Assembly: GCA_030847615.1 (NCBI GenBank)
Contig: JAUMIR010000004.1
Span: 83,111,001 to 83,175,000, forward strand
Source: Gambelia wislizenii
Taxonomy: Eukaryota > Chordata > Lepidosauria > Squamata > Crotaphytidae
Direction: 5' to 3'
DNA length: 64,000 nucleotides
Shown piece by piece: positions 35,101 to 42,794 of this stretch. Below the pieces are notes generated by a model. It was not told the DNA's origin, did not search any database, and saw only the letters and a list, made by a program, of their open reading frames with translations. How positions within the stretch are numbered: the first letter of the stretch is position 1; the number at the start of each line of letters is the position of its first letter. A program made the position numbers and the translations under genes.

Positions 35101-38100
35101 GGCCTCCTCCCTTGGGAGAAAGCACTTTGGGGAAATCATGAGCTAAACAGGTATCAAGGCCTACTGTTGGCAGCAGTGCTTTCAGAGGGCTGTTTTTCAC
35201 ATCAAATGTTGTCCGCCTTGTTTTCCTGAAGCTTGGCTTCTCTTCATGCAAAAGCCTGATCAGTGGCAAAGGCTCGCATTCGGGAATTGTCTCAAGCCCT
35301 ATCTCAGAGCAGCTGCCATTCTCCTTCTCTCTCAGCTGACACCCCTCCAGCTGAGAAGCCAGCATATTGGCTTCCATCATGACCTCCTTCAGCTTCTCCG
35401 GACTGAGTGGGCTCCACTGAGGGGGCTGTTCAGTGCCACTACTTTCACGCTCCCTGAAAAACACATTTATGCCAATTGCTTGCACCACACACCTTTCACT
35501 GGACTCTGCAGGATATACAGCAGCCCCCCCTCCAATTCTTGCCTGTAGCGGCAAAGACAAGAATCATCAGGGCACTAGTTTATTCGTTGCATTTATATCT
35601 TTCTTCTCCTCCAATATGGAGCTTGGAAGCAACACATTACAAGTACCTTGTTGTTTTTGGTTAACAAGAGTGCCAACAAATTACATTTTAAAAGCAAGTA
35701 CAAAATTCTTTTATTGATGCAATTAATAACAGTCTCTAGTTATTCCTTTTACGAGGCATTTTGACATTTCATGTTTTTCGCCATTCTGTCATAAAACCTA
35801 CTTTTTTCCTTCCTCAGCTCCCCCAAACTATCCAAAGAACAAAGTAAGGTAACAAGCAGTGCAACAACTAATGAGTTAATCATTATGGTGATGAAATAGG
35901 TTAAGATAAATGGGTTACTTTTTAAAGCCTGTAATGAGTAATGGAACAAATTACTATGGAAAATAACTTTCCAAGTTCCATTCCCATGGGCTTCAGATAA
36001 TATATAGAATCATAGAATTGCAGACTTGGAAGAGACCACGAGGGCCATTCAGTCCAACCCCCATATATGTGTCTCTTCTCTTTCCCCTTTTTAACCTCAC
36101 AAAAACTCTGGGAGGCAGGCAAGGCTGAAGCAGAATGTGACTAGTTCAAGGTGATCCCATGTACTTTACAGCTTTGAGTGAAGCACTTGTACCTGGATAA
36201 CCCAAGTCCTGGTCCAATACTCTGACCATGACCCTTTGTTGGCTGGCTATCTATCTGTTTTTTTTTTTGTTTTTTTTAAAGAAAAGGTTGAAGCAATGTT
36301 GCTGAAAGCAAGTTTGCTTTTATTTTATTCAAAGTCATATAGAGAACTCCATGACTGGACAATATGGAAAAAATGTAAATAAATGAATAAAATGTACAGT
36401 AGGATACAAGAGATCCAACTAGAAAAGAGGCTTCCCATCTTACAACAAAACCCCAAATACTAGGTTTTGGATAAAACCTGAAGAAAGCTCCTCTGCACTA
36501 CAGCTCAAAACCTACAAATTTGTTTCTATGAAAATACAGTTGCCCCTCCACATTGGCGGTTTTGATTATTCGCAGTTTTGGGAGGGCCCCCCGCCCTCCC
36601 AAAACCGTGACACGGGACCTCCGGAGGCCCCGTGAAGGCCCTGGGAGGGAGCGGGGAGGGCCGGGGAGGCCACAACGGGGCCTTCAGAGACCCTCCGGAG
36701 GCCCCGTGAAGGCCCTGGGAGGGAGCGGGGAGGCCTCCACGGGGCCTTCAGAGACCCTCCGGAGGCCCCGTGAAGGCCCTGGGGGGGAAAGGGGGGTGGC
36801 CGTGGAGGCCTCCACGGGGCCTTGTGAGGCCCCGCGAAGGCCTTGGGAGGGAGGGCCGGGGAGGCCTCCGTGGGGCCCTGCTAGGCCCCGCAAAGGGCTT
36901 GGGAGGGAGGGGGTGGCTGGGGAGGCCTCCACGGGGCCTTGGGAGGGAGGTGGGAGGGCTGGGGAGGCCTCCGTGGGGCCCTTCTAGGCCCCGCGAAGGC
37001 CTTGGGAGGGAGGGGGGAGGACCGGGGAGGCCTCCGTGGGGCCCTGCGAGGCCCCACAAAGGGCTTGGGAGGGAGGGGGGAGGACCGGGGAGGCCTCCGT
37101 GGGGCCCTGCAAGGCCCCGCGAAGGCCTTGGGACAGAGGGGGAAGGACCGGGGAGGTTCCGTGGGGCCCTGCTAGGCCCCACGAAGGCCTTGGGACGGAG
37201 GGGGTGGGACCGGGGAGGCCTCCGTGGGGCCCTGCGAGGCCCCACGAAGGCCTTGGAAGGGGGGGCGGGGAGGCCTCCGTGGGGCCCTGTGAGGCCCTGC
37301 GAAGGCCTTGGGCGGGAGGGGGAGGGCTGGAGAGGCATCCACGGGCCTCAGGAGGGTCTCCGGAGGCCCCGGAAGGCCTAGGAAGGGAGTGGGGAGGTGG
37401 GGGAAAGCGACTATGGGGCCTCCGGAGGCCCCATGGTCACTTTGGCAGGGGAGGGGGGGGAAATCAATATTCACAGATTTTTCACATTTGCGGGGGTCCG
37501 TGGAACCTAGCCCCCACGAATGTGAAGGGACGACTGTAAATGAGAAATGCATTACAACAGGGTTGCCAGGTGAAAGACAGGACAAGGCTCCTGTACCTTT
37601 AATAGCTGTGTAGGAAAGGGAATTTTGGCAGGTTTTGCTTGTTATGCAATAGCGCCCTGCTGAAATTCCTTCTTGTGCCCAACCATTAAAGGTACAGGAG
37701 CCCTACCCTGTATTTCACCTGATAACCCTATATTACAGGTGGCATACTTCAAGGAAAGGAAACCTTTCTCAACCAAGGAACTGATCCAGGAAACTTCTAG
37801 GTGCTGGATGCAGCAGCGGGCACAGTCATCCTACTCTCATACTACTTTAATTCACATATAGATGTACGCTGTACATAATGTTTGAACCTCATAGCCTACA
37901 GAACTGAAAAAGAAATGGCAAACTTGTTTCCATTTGCACAGCACTTGGAGGTGCTCTGATCCAACGATATTCATATCTATAACAGTGATGGAAATACACT
38001 CTTTCAGACTGAGTTTGTTTCCGGTTAGAAACATCAATAGGTATCAGTGATTATGAAAGATTTTGTTTAAGTGAGTTTTTACATACTTTATTACAGATTC

Positions 38101-39367
38101 AGTGGCCACTGTGAAGTAGCACACACTTGCTGGCTATATATTCGCTGGAGTTTGGTTCCAGGACCCCCGTGGATACCAAAATCCGTGAATACTCAAGTTC
38201 CATTATATGCAGTGGCATAGCAAAATGGTGTCCCTTATATAAGATGGCAAAATCAAGGTTTGCATTTTGGATTATTATTTTTTAAGAATATTTTCAAGCC
38301 GTGATTACTTAAATCCGTGAATACCAAATCCGTGAATACAGAGAGACAACTGTAGTGCCAATTCACATTATTAGGGCTTACAACCATCAGCCTTACCCAT
38401 CTAATGGAGAACACAGACCAACATCCAGGGACTCGTCTATAATAAATTTTATACCTAGAGTGGGAGGAAAATAGCAATGCTTACTGCAAGTAAAGTCCTA
38501 GTATCTAGCATGTCTGAATCATGACTGACAGCAAGGTTTTGATCAAGAGCCAAAATATTTGATCAAGAGCCAGTAGCTTGTAGGACAGAACACAACCATT
38601 GTTTCCACTGAACAAGTGGGAATGCTTCCAGTAAAAGGTAGTTCCCAGCTTGTAGAACAGACTTCTTGGCTCCCTTTTAAGCTTGCAAAGCCTTAAATCC
38701 CATGGAAATCTGTTGCAGAATACAGAACTAAAAGCATTTGCCCACTCTTATTTTTGCTGCCTTTTAATTTAAACAGGCAATTGAAGATTAATTTGTTGCA
38801 GGAGTCTTTTTTAAAATAGGGAGTTCCAGCATTTTTTTTACCTTCAGTTATTACATTTTAAACTGATTTTCTACTTTTCAAAAATAATGTCATTTTAACG
38901 ATAGCTCATTTAATTGTGCTTTAAGTTTTTTTCATCAGGTTTTTAGCTCTATCTTGTTTTAACGCCATTGTAAGCTGCCTTGGGTTCCATGTCAAAGAAC
39001 AGCAGGATATAAAATAAGTAAAATTCATACATTTTAAGCATAATAATGCTAAAGGTTCTGACTTCCTAGCCTTGAATCAGATCTGACAACACACTGTGCT
39101 CTACAATACTATATGGCATAAGAAAAGAAATCAATCTAAAAATGCTTAGGATTATATGCAGCATCTCTGTACATTAAAAAAAGGTCTTTTTACAAAGAGA
39201 AATATTTGAAAAGTGGGCTGTTGTGGACTTGTTTAGAATGCAAAAACCAATGCACTCAACTTTGAAGTTGTGTTTAACTGTATATAACATAAACACTCAT
39301 GATAACATTCAGATGCTCACCTTCCTTTGACAACTCCATGTTTTCCTGGTACCATCTAAGCAGACTA
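18652..39367 (-). CDS. PSRC1: PSRC1 (DDA3) gene, partly resolved exon set
   Basis: Proline/serine-rich coiled-coil 1 binds microtubules and promotes their depolymerisation on the mitotic spindle. Diagnostic matches are [19 protein letters not shown] and [19 protein letters not shown] (exon 34955-35453), and a basic Ser/Pro-rich C-terminal part (31978-32131, 28354-28617). Exons 39321-39367 to 28354-28617 join in consistent phase. A further exon (24519-24589) and a candidate last exon (18652-18802) agree with each other, but the join from 28354 to 24589 needs one unseen exon. The N-terminus also differs from human: a short start (MVPGKHG) fits by phase, and the human acidic N-terminus was not found. 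Position next to CELSR2 and opposite strand match human. GTSE1 is a related but less likely identity. Confidence 0.85.
19695..19800. mobile_element. Small hAT-like element remnant
   Basis: Ends ccagccttccccaactcac and caggttgagaaagattgtct are rough inverted matches, as in relatives at 34015-34145 and 39645-39760. Confidence 0.45.
20395..20631. repeat. Foldback repeat family arm
   Basis: cagaggatcctagtagatctc, gcactgatgttatcatttca and cctcaatccaacatcccctc recur at 23403-23480 and 25640-25880, showing a medium-copy local repeat family. Confidence 0.55.
20632..20866 (-). repeat. Sauria-type SINE
   Basis: Minus orientation, tttgttgttgtgtgctttca tail to head with gaatttgaaccctggtctcc. It lies inside the foldback repeat family copy whose remaining half is 20867-20983. 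Confidence 0.8.
21099..21337. mobile_element. Pogo-like MITE nested in the hAT element
   Basis: Ends tagtaggacccccgtatcc and ggataagaggggcctacta are inverted matches flanked by TA. It has a different interior from the 230-bp family. Confidence 0.65.
21440..22070 (+). mobile_element. CR1 LINE fragment, ORF2 C-terminus to 3' end
   Basis: Frame from 21554 reads [37 protein letters not shown] and [18 protein letters not shown], the conserved C-terminus of CR1-type ORF2. It ends in ttccagccctatgattcta, the CR1 ATTCTATG-type terminus. 5' truncated. Confidence 0.85.
22170..22524. mobile_element. hAT-like MITE (355 bp)
   Basis: Ends cagtggttcttaac and mirror ggttaaggaccactg, flanked by ctctagcc / ctctaggc (8 bp, one mismatch). 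A relative in the opposite orientation starts at 29299. Confidence 0.78.
22650..22884 (+). repeat. Sauria-type SINE
   Basis: agctagagtgttgtaggcgt head, cagggtttgaatccttactc B-box, and ttagtcagaaatgatcttga tail. Located inside the hAT-like element. Confidence 0.8.
23403..23900. repeat. Foldback repeat family, continued past the hAT insertion
   Basis: tcagtgctaatgtcatcatt and ctttgggcactgcagaggga (twice, at about 23590 and 23805) match the family at 20395-20983 and 25640-26125. At least two diverged arms are present. Confidence 0.55.
24519..24589 (-). CDS. PSRC1: Probable PSRC1 exon
   Basis: On the minus strand gcttgtgcatttcag precedes CAGAGAGCC and the donor is TTCAAG|gtgagg. The open frame reads [20 protein letters not shown] then NS. 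The composition (Ser, Arg, Pro, Lys) matches the PSRC1 tail and the splice sites are good. The required phase (0) differs from the one left by exon 28354-28617, so an exon of length 3n+2 is expected between them; I could not find it. Confidence 0.6.
25640..26125. mobile_element. Foldback element, about 480 bp
   Basis: The left arm (…aaagccctgaagctgcct…gtgagcaggttggattgaag…gatgcacaatgatgac) pairs with the right arm (…tcattgtgtatctggctta…caatcctgcctgttcatgct…agctttggggctttaaagc). The centre is near 25860. Diverged, non-coding. Confidence 0.65.
28354..28617 (-). CDS. PSRC1: PSRC1 exon, Ser/Pro/Arg-rich
   Basis: The acceptor is ctttctttctttttctcctcag and the donor AGGAAGAAAG|gtaaga. With the carried base it reads [10 protein letters not shown], then [17 protein letters not shown], then [18 protein letters not shown] and VPAPARKK. 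This resembles the human PSRC1 C-terminal region with its repeated SRxP and SQRLNLP-type motifs. It leaves one base, which does not fit the next recognised exon directly. Confidence 0.8.
29299..29547. mobile_element. hAT-like MITE, partial
   Basis: Starts cagtggttcttaaac and continues with gaccccctttaaatatctt, the reverse complement of the right half of the 22170-22524 element. The other end is lost. Confidence 0.6.
30500..30640 (-). repeat. Possible degraded 5S-rRNA-derived SINE
   Basis: The minus strand reads aggctaagcagaattgtggg and tagtacttgggtgaaggtgg, resembling 5S rRNA gctaagcagggtc and tagtacttggatgggagac. It is weaker than the copy at 40213-40402. Confidence 0.35.
31590..31765 (-). 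repeat. Sauria-type SINE, partial
   Basis: agggttttcgtgggaagatt, ttgttattgccttcttcttg and ctgagagagtgtgacttgct match the SINE middle in minus orientation. The B-box region is degenerate. Confidence 0.55.
31978..32131 (-). CDS. PSRC1: PSRC1 exon
   Basis: On the minus strand ttttcttttccactcttgctgaattag leads into the exon; the donor is GCAT|gtaagt. It encodes [20 protein letters not shown] and [18 protein letters not shown]. The phase is 0 in and 1 out, matching both neighbours exactly. A second acceptor 23 bases inside (gtcgttcag) breaks the phase. The basic, TP/SP-rich composition fits the microtubule-binding part of PSRC1. Confidence 0.82.
33530..33770 (+). repeat. Sauria-type SINE
   Basis: Head gtggtgtagtgttttgaggg, B-box-like agggttcaaaaccccacttt, and tail ttgccataagtcggaaatga then cttgaaagtacacagcaac. 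A well preserved copy in the first PSRC1 introns. Confidence 0.82.
34015..34148. mobile_element. Small hAT-like element
   Basis: Ends cagccttccccaagctggc and ggttgaggaaggctg are inverted matches, with ggactacatctcccac in the middle. The TSD is unclear. Confidence 0.55.
34364..34432. mobile_element. Pogo-like element fragment
   Basis: cagttggccctccacattcg followed by ctgaggttaggggcacagga is the left end of the pogo-like family; the remainder is deleted. Confidence 0.5.
34955..35453 (-). CDS. PSRC1: PSRC1 main exon (SPEKL block)
   Basis: The acceptor is aaatgtgtttttcag and the donor ACTAAGAAG|gtacaa. It encodes 166 residues starting at ERESSGTEQ, with [19 protein letters not shown], a KENGSC region, [19 protein letters not shown] and a Lys/Ser-rich end [15 protein letters not shown]. 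The first block is the predicted helical part and the second the conserved SP-containing motif of PSRC1. An alternative acceptor at atatcctgcag (about 35510) would add some 19 residues. Confidence 0.88.
36003..36062 (-). mobile_element. CR1 3' end fragment
   Basis: atagaatcatagaattgcag then ggaagagaccacgagggcca is the reverse complement of the CR1 3' terminus. Confidence 0.7.
36537..37536. mobile_element. 1000-bp pogo-like element with minisatellite interior
   Basis: Ends cagttgcccctccacatt and mirror aatgtgaagggacgactg are flanked by TA (36535-36536, 37537-37538). Next to the left end is a 13-bp hairpin (36575-36605). The interior, about 36610-37440, is a GC-rich tandem array. Open frames of about 200 codons on both strands arise from the repeat and are not considered genes. 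Confidence 0.8.
36610..37440. repeat. GC-rich 63-bp minisatellite
   Basis: Units beginning gaggcctccgtggggccct start at 36964, 37027 and 37090, exactly 63 bp apart; earlier and later units are more variable. The many G4 runs on one strand suggest quadruplex potential. 63 bp is 21 codons, which keeps frames open. Confidence 0.88.
38138..38352. mobile_element. Pogo/Tigger-like MITE
   Basis: attcgctggagtttggttcc, gtgaatactcaagttccatt and the right end gagagacaactg then TA match the 11298-11527 element. The extreme left end is eroded. Confidence 0.75.
38880..39020 (+). repeat. LINE 3' tail (L2/CR1-like)
   Basis: gccattgtaagctgccttgg and aggatataaaataagtaaa are a typical L2-type LINE 3' end. Confidence 0.45.
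39321..39367 (-). CDS. PSRC1: PSRC1 exon with candidate start codon
   Basis: On the minus strand a strong pyrimidine tract and cttattcag precede the exon; the donor is GGAAG|gtgagc. In the frame that joins the 35453 acceptor, two TAG triplets are followed at once by ATG (39355-39353), giving [11 protein letters not shown]. Another frame is fully open ([14 protein letters not shown]) and fits an alternative acceptor of the next exon, so the start is uncertain. The exon itself looks real. Confidence 0.6.
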
Positions 39368-40023
39368 CTGAATAAGAAAGAAAACAGTTAAATACAATGT
39401 GAAGGGATGTTAGAATTATTAGAAATAAATGAAATAGGTATCAGTCTGATTGTATGACATGTTGACCATCAAGAGCTGGACAGATTACAGAAACATAAAA
39501 TATTTGTGGATGGGATCCTCAAGAAAATGTATGGGTTACTGAAAAGTTTTTATCTGACATAAAGATGAGTAAAGGGGGAAGGTATGCTAGAAATGTATAG
39601 TGATGAAGCTGAGGGATTGTTCTCTCTCAAAACACTAGAACTGCCTTCCAACCTGGTGCCCCTCAGATTGGACAACAATCCCATTGTCCTCAAGATCACA
39701 GGTACTGTTGTCCAAAATGTCTGGAGGGCATCAGGTTGGGGAAGGCTGCACCAGAATCAAGAGTAAATGGGTGGGATCACAACTCCATAAGAAGGCACTG
39801 GCAAACAGGGCAGAAAGTACTGGAAAAGATGGACCAATGGTCTGATGCATAACAAGGCAGCTTCATGAGTTCTTCATTTGAAACTGGAAGAAAAGCAAGA
39901 TAAAAGGAAACAGCACAAGACATCACTGACTTCTTCTCATTCCTCTCCTATTGGATGTTGGATATCATCATGGTTAAATTGACTTCACACAACTTTTCTT
40001 TGCACACTCCTAATTTATGGGAT

Positions 40024-40147
40024 TCATTGTTACAAAACAGAGGCTCGATGGCCACCTGTCAGGGATGCTTCAGCTCTGATTTCCTGCGCTGGCAGGAGGT
40101 TGGACTAGATGACATTTGGGAATCCCTTCCAACTCTATGATTCTGGT
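40024..40147 (+). mobile_element. CR1 3' end fragment
   Basis: gaggctcgatggccacctgt, gttggactagatgacatttg and ttccaactctatgattctgg form the CR1 3' terminus. Confidence 0.75.
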
Positions 40148-40212
40148 AAGCTTATCACCATTATAAATCTAAAATGGTATTCCTCCCACCCAGCTCTGTG
40201 TGCATGCCCATG

Positions 40213-40402
40213 CGCACATGCCTTCACATCACCTGTCAATTTATGGCAACCCGATTAATTTCATAGGGTTTTCTTAGGCAAGAAATACTCAGAGGTGGTT
40301 TTGCCAATTCCTTCCTTTCAAGAATAGCCTAAAACATCTGGTATCCACTGGTAGTCTCCCATCCAACTACTAGCCAGGGCTGACCATGCCTAGCTTCCAT
40401 AT
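40213..40402 (-). repeat. 5S-rRNA-derived SINE
   Basis: The minus strand contains ggaagctaggcatggtcagc, tagtagttggatgggagact and gtggataccagatgtt, clear matches to the 3' half of 5S rRNA. The body then has the ctcagaggtggttttgcc block shared with other squamate SINEs. Confidence 0.75.
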
Positions 40403-40926
40403 ACCCCCAGTTATTAGATAGTGAGAATAAAAGGACAACCACCCACACCATAATGGTTTTTGAGCTTCACAGAAGTGTGGCTGGCCACAGTTGGAAAAGA
40501 ATGCTGGACAAGATTATTCCAACCCAATACAATAAGACAAGTATCCCACTTTCTGCCTTGATTAGGGCATTTGCAATATCAAAAAACAACTCAAATAATC
40601 AATTAACCAAATACTGTAAACCCTGCTTCATTTATTCAAGCACAATTTTGATTAGTGATCGACAGCATTATGCCCTTATAAAGTGCCTGTTCATTTAAAC
40701 TTTTAGTTCCAACTCTTGATCTGTAATAATAATCTGTATCAACACAAAGAACAGTTGTTACAGCTCACAAGATTATGCCCTGCCTCACAGAACTTTGAAG
40801 TGTTTTCCTGAATGAAAAAATAGTGTTATTGGAACAAACTTCTGTAGAAGTTTCAGAACGGTACATGGTATTGCTAGCTAGAAGAATTTTAAGTCTGTTT
40901 TCTTTCATGAAGGACTAACAGAATGT

Positions 40927-41022
40927 TAGTCTTACCTACAGTAATCCCCTTGAAATCAAAGGAACACAAGTGGTGGGTGATAAGTCTAATTCATTTCAGT
41001 GGGTTTACTGTAGGTAAGACTA
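40927..41022. mobile_element. Foldback MITE with 18-bp perfect inverted ends
   Basis: tagtcttacctacagtaa (40927-40944) is exactly reversed at 41005-41022. Similar diverged units occur near 30370-30425, 31424-31500 and 49060-49140. Confidence 0.65.
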
Positions 41023-41044
41023 AAGTTGGATTTAACCCCAACTT

Positions 41045-41120
41045 GCCTAAGCAAACCCTATGAAATTTGTAGGGTCACCATAAGCCGACTGATGACTTGA
41101 AGGCACACATACCCACAATA
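41045..41120 (+). repeat. SINE tail fragment
   Basis: gggtcaccataagccgactg then atgacttgaaggcacacata is the Sauria/5S-SINE-type tail without its head. Confidence 0.6.
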
Positions 41121-41855
41121 GCAAATTATTTACAGTATGTTCTTTCACATTTTCTCTCGTTTACATAATAGACACCATCATTTCGGAAAGGGAAGATAAA
41201 GAGCCTTTATTTCTTTGCTCTAACATGGCCTGCTATGGTGTAACCTGAGATCTTTTTGTACAAGGCAACAGGATTATATATCAAGTACCTCCCTCCCATT
41301 CTTAGGACCGTTAGAAACTGCAGGCAGGGTTTGTACCAGCAATTTCCCCTCCTCTTTGTGGGTTTAGGTCCAAAGATGACTTCGGACGAACTCAAAAAGC
41401 ATGCTCGCTATGCTGTAGCTCCTAATAAAAGGTATTGTGCGGCTTTAGGATTTTCCCCCCTCTCCTGGACCAACCACTGCCACTTGCATCTTGCTTATTT
41501 GCAGGAAAAATATTATTCCACAACGTCTGAGCATAAAACACTCCTATTCTCTTCTGAAGATTACCTCCACCAGGCAGCCCCACTATTATCAGAGTCAAGG
41601 CTGAAGAAGGAAAAAACCTGAAGCCTCTCCGGCATCGACCACATTCTTTTCTATGAGAAAAGACATCTATTAACGCCTTTTCTAGCTGCTGTAATTTCTC
41701 GGTCTTACGGGAAACGATTTTGCTGCCTAAGATTAGAAGTGAGACTTTTTGCAAGTTTCTAAACACTTGGGATGAGCTTCTCAGAAGCGAGGTCTTGGTT
41801 CTTTCCCTCCTCTGCTTTAACGCGGTGTACACAGAAACGCCAACACCATCTAATG

Positions 41856-42019
41856 CAGCCTTTCTCAACCTTTTTATCCTGGAGGAACCCTTGGAATAAT
41901 TCAGGTCTCAGGGAACCCCTACATAAAAATTATTCTATATACTGCTATTGCTCCCCCTCCACAATCACAATCTCTTGGGGAACCCTAGTGTTCCAGGGAA
42001 CCCTGGTTGAGAAACATTG
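41856..42019. mobile_element. hAT-like MITE (164 bp)
   Basis: Ends cagcctttctcaacctt and mirror ggttgagaaacattg; both flanks carry ATCTAATG, an exact 8-bp duplication. It sits just upstream of the PSRC1/PPIL1 promoter. Confidence 0.85.
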
Positions 42020-42235
42020 ATCTAATGCATGCTTGATGGGGAAGTACACAATTCCAAGCATGTGGTGTGTTTCTTTCCCCTGAGGGGGAGGCTTAAGACC
42101 CACCGTTTTCAACTAGTTTTCATCGTTGCAGCGATAGGCTGCAGTCCTTACTAATTTCTAAGTCAACAGCGTTTTAGGATCAGGTTGTTAAAAACGCGCA
42201 ACGGGCGTGTTAGCTTGGCCTTAAAGAGGAGGATG

Positions 42236-42238
<3 letters not shown>

Positions 42239-42271
<33 letters not shown>
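42239..42271. repeat. (AT)n microsatellite
   Basis: About 16 uninterrupted AT units at the edge of the CpG-rich promoter. Confidence 0.95.
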
Positions 42272-42273
<2 letters not shown>

Positions 42274-42398
42274 ACTTAAAACTCCATTCATTATCTAACA
42301 ACCTATGCGATCCGAGAATGCCAATCCAACCCCACCCGGGCGCCGCCATCCCATGCACACGTAAACCTAACCCCCCCCCCCGACATGCAACCTCTCCC

Positions 42399-42448
42399 TT
42401 TTTGCATTGCATTTTTGCATTGCATTTTTGCATTGCATTTTTGCATTG
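42399..42448. repeat. 13-bp tandem repeat in the promoter
   Basis: The unit tttttgcattgca is repeated 3.8 times without error. Each unit holds TTTGCAT, an octamer-like half site. Confidence 0.92.
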
Positions 42449-42469
42449 TCTCCTGCGGGCGCGCTCTCA

Positions 42470-42540
42470 CCGCAAAGCTCCCACTCGGGACTCCTTTTTG
42501 TCTACGCGAGGCAACCCAAGCAGCATCACCACATTCAAAT
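42470..42540 (-). other. Candidate 5' non-coding exon of PSRC1
   Basis: On the minus strand the CpG-rich sequence contains GAGCTTTGCG|gtgagagc, a good donor whose GT falls at about 42469-42468. A leader exon starting in the shared promoter and ending here would splice to 39367. The 5' end shown is arbitrary. This rests only on the donor match and the promoter context. Confidence 0.35.
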
Positions 42541-42738
42541 CCCCCGCCCCAGTCCTACGTCACAATAGCATTCCACGTTCCTTTGCCTTGATTGGCCCGA
42601 AGCTGGCAGCCATTCTCCCGGCCACGCCCCTTCGCCCACTGCTGTCGCGAGGGGAGCACAAAGGCAGCCGCACCGGAAGTGTCCGTTGGAGTTTAGAGTC
42701 CCCCAGTGGTGGGAAGGATCAGCGGGTGGTCGTCAAGC

Positions 42739-42794
42739 ATGGCGGCGGTGCCCCCCGACACTTGGCAGCCCCCCACTGTTACTGTGGAGACGAC
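42739..42794 (+). CDS. PPIL1: PPIL1 exon 1 (start codon)
   Basis: ATG at 42739 in gtcaagcATGG begins [18 protein letters not shown]; the donor is ACGAC|gtaagt. The N-terminal extension before the cyclophilin domain is typical of PPIL1. Confidence 0.95.

Noticed and set aside
36748..37381. Open frames of about 200 codons on both strands, Pro/Gly/Arg-rich
   Set aside because: They come from the 63-bp GC-rich tandem repeat, whose length is a multiple of three; both strands being open argues against real coding.
36610..37440. CRISPR-like regular repeats
   Set aside because: Units are head-to-tail without unique spacers, in a vertebrate genome.
40330..40402. 5S rRNA gene
   Set aside because: Only the 3' half is present, diverged and joined to a SINE body.
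41422..41868. 148-codon frame on the minus strand near the PSRC1/PPIL1 promoter
   Set aside because: Its start lies inside the hAT-like MITE at 41856, and it has no recognisable domain and no phase link to PSRC1 exons. It could overlap a 5' leader but is not called.
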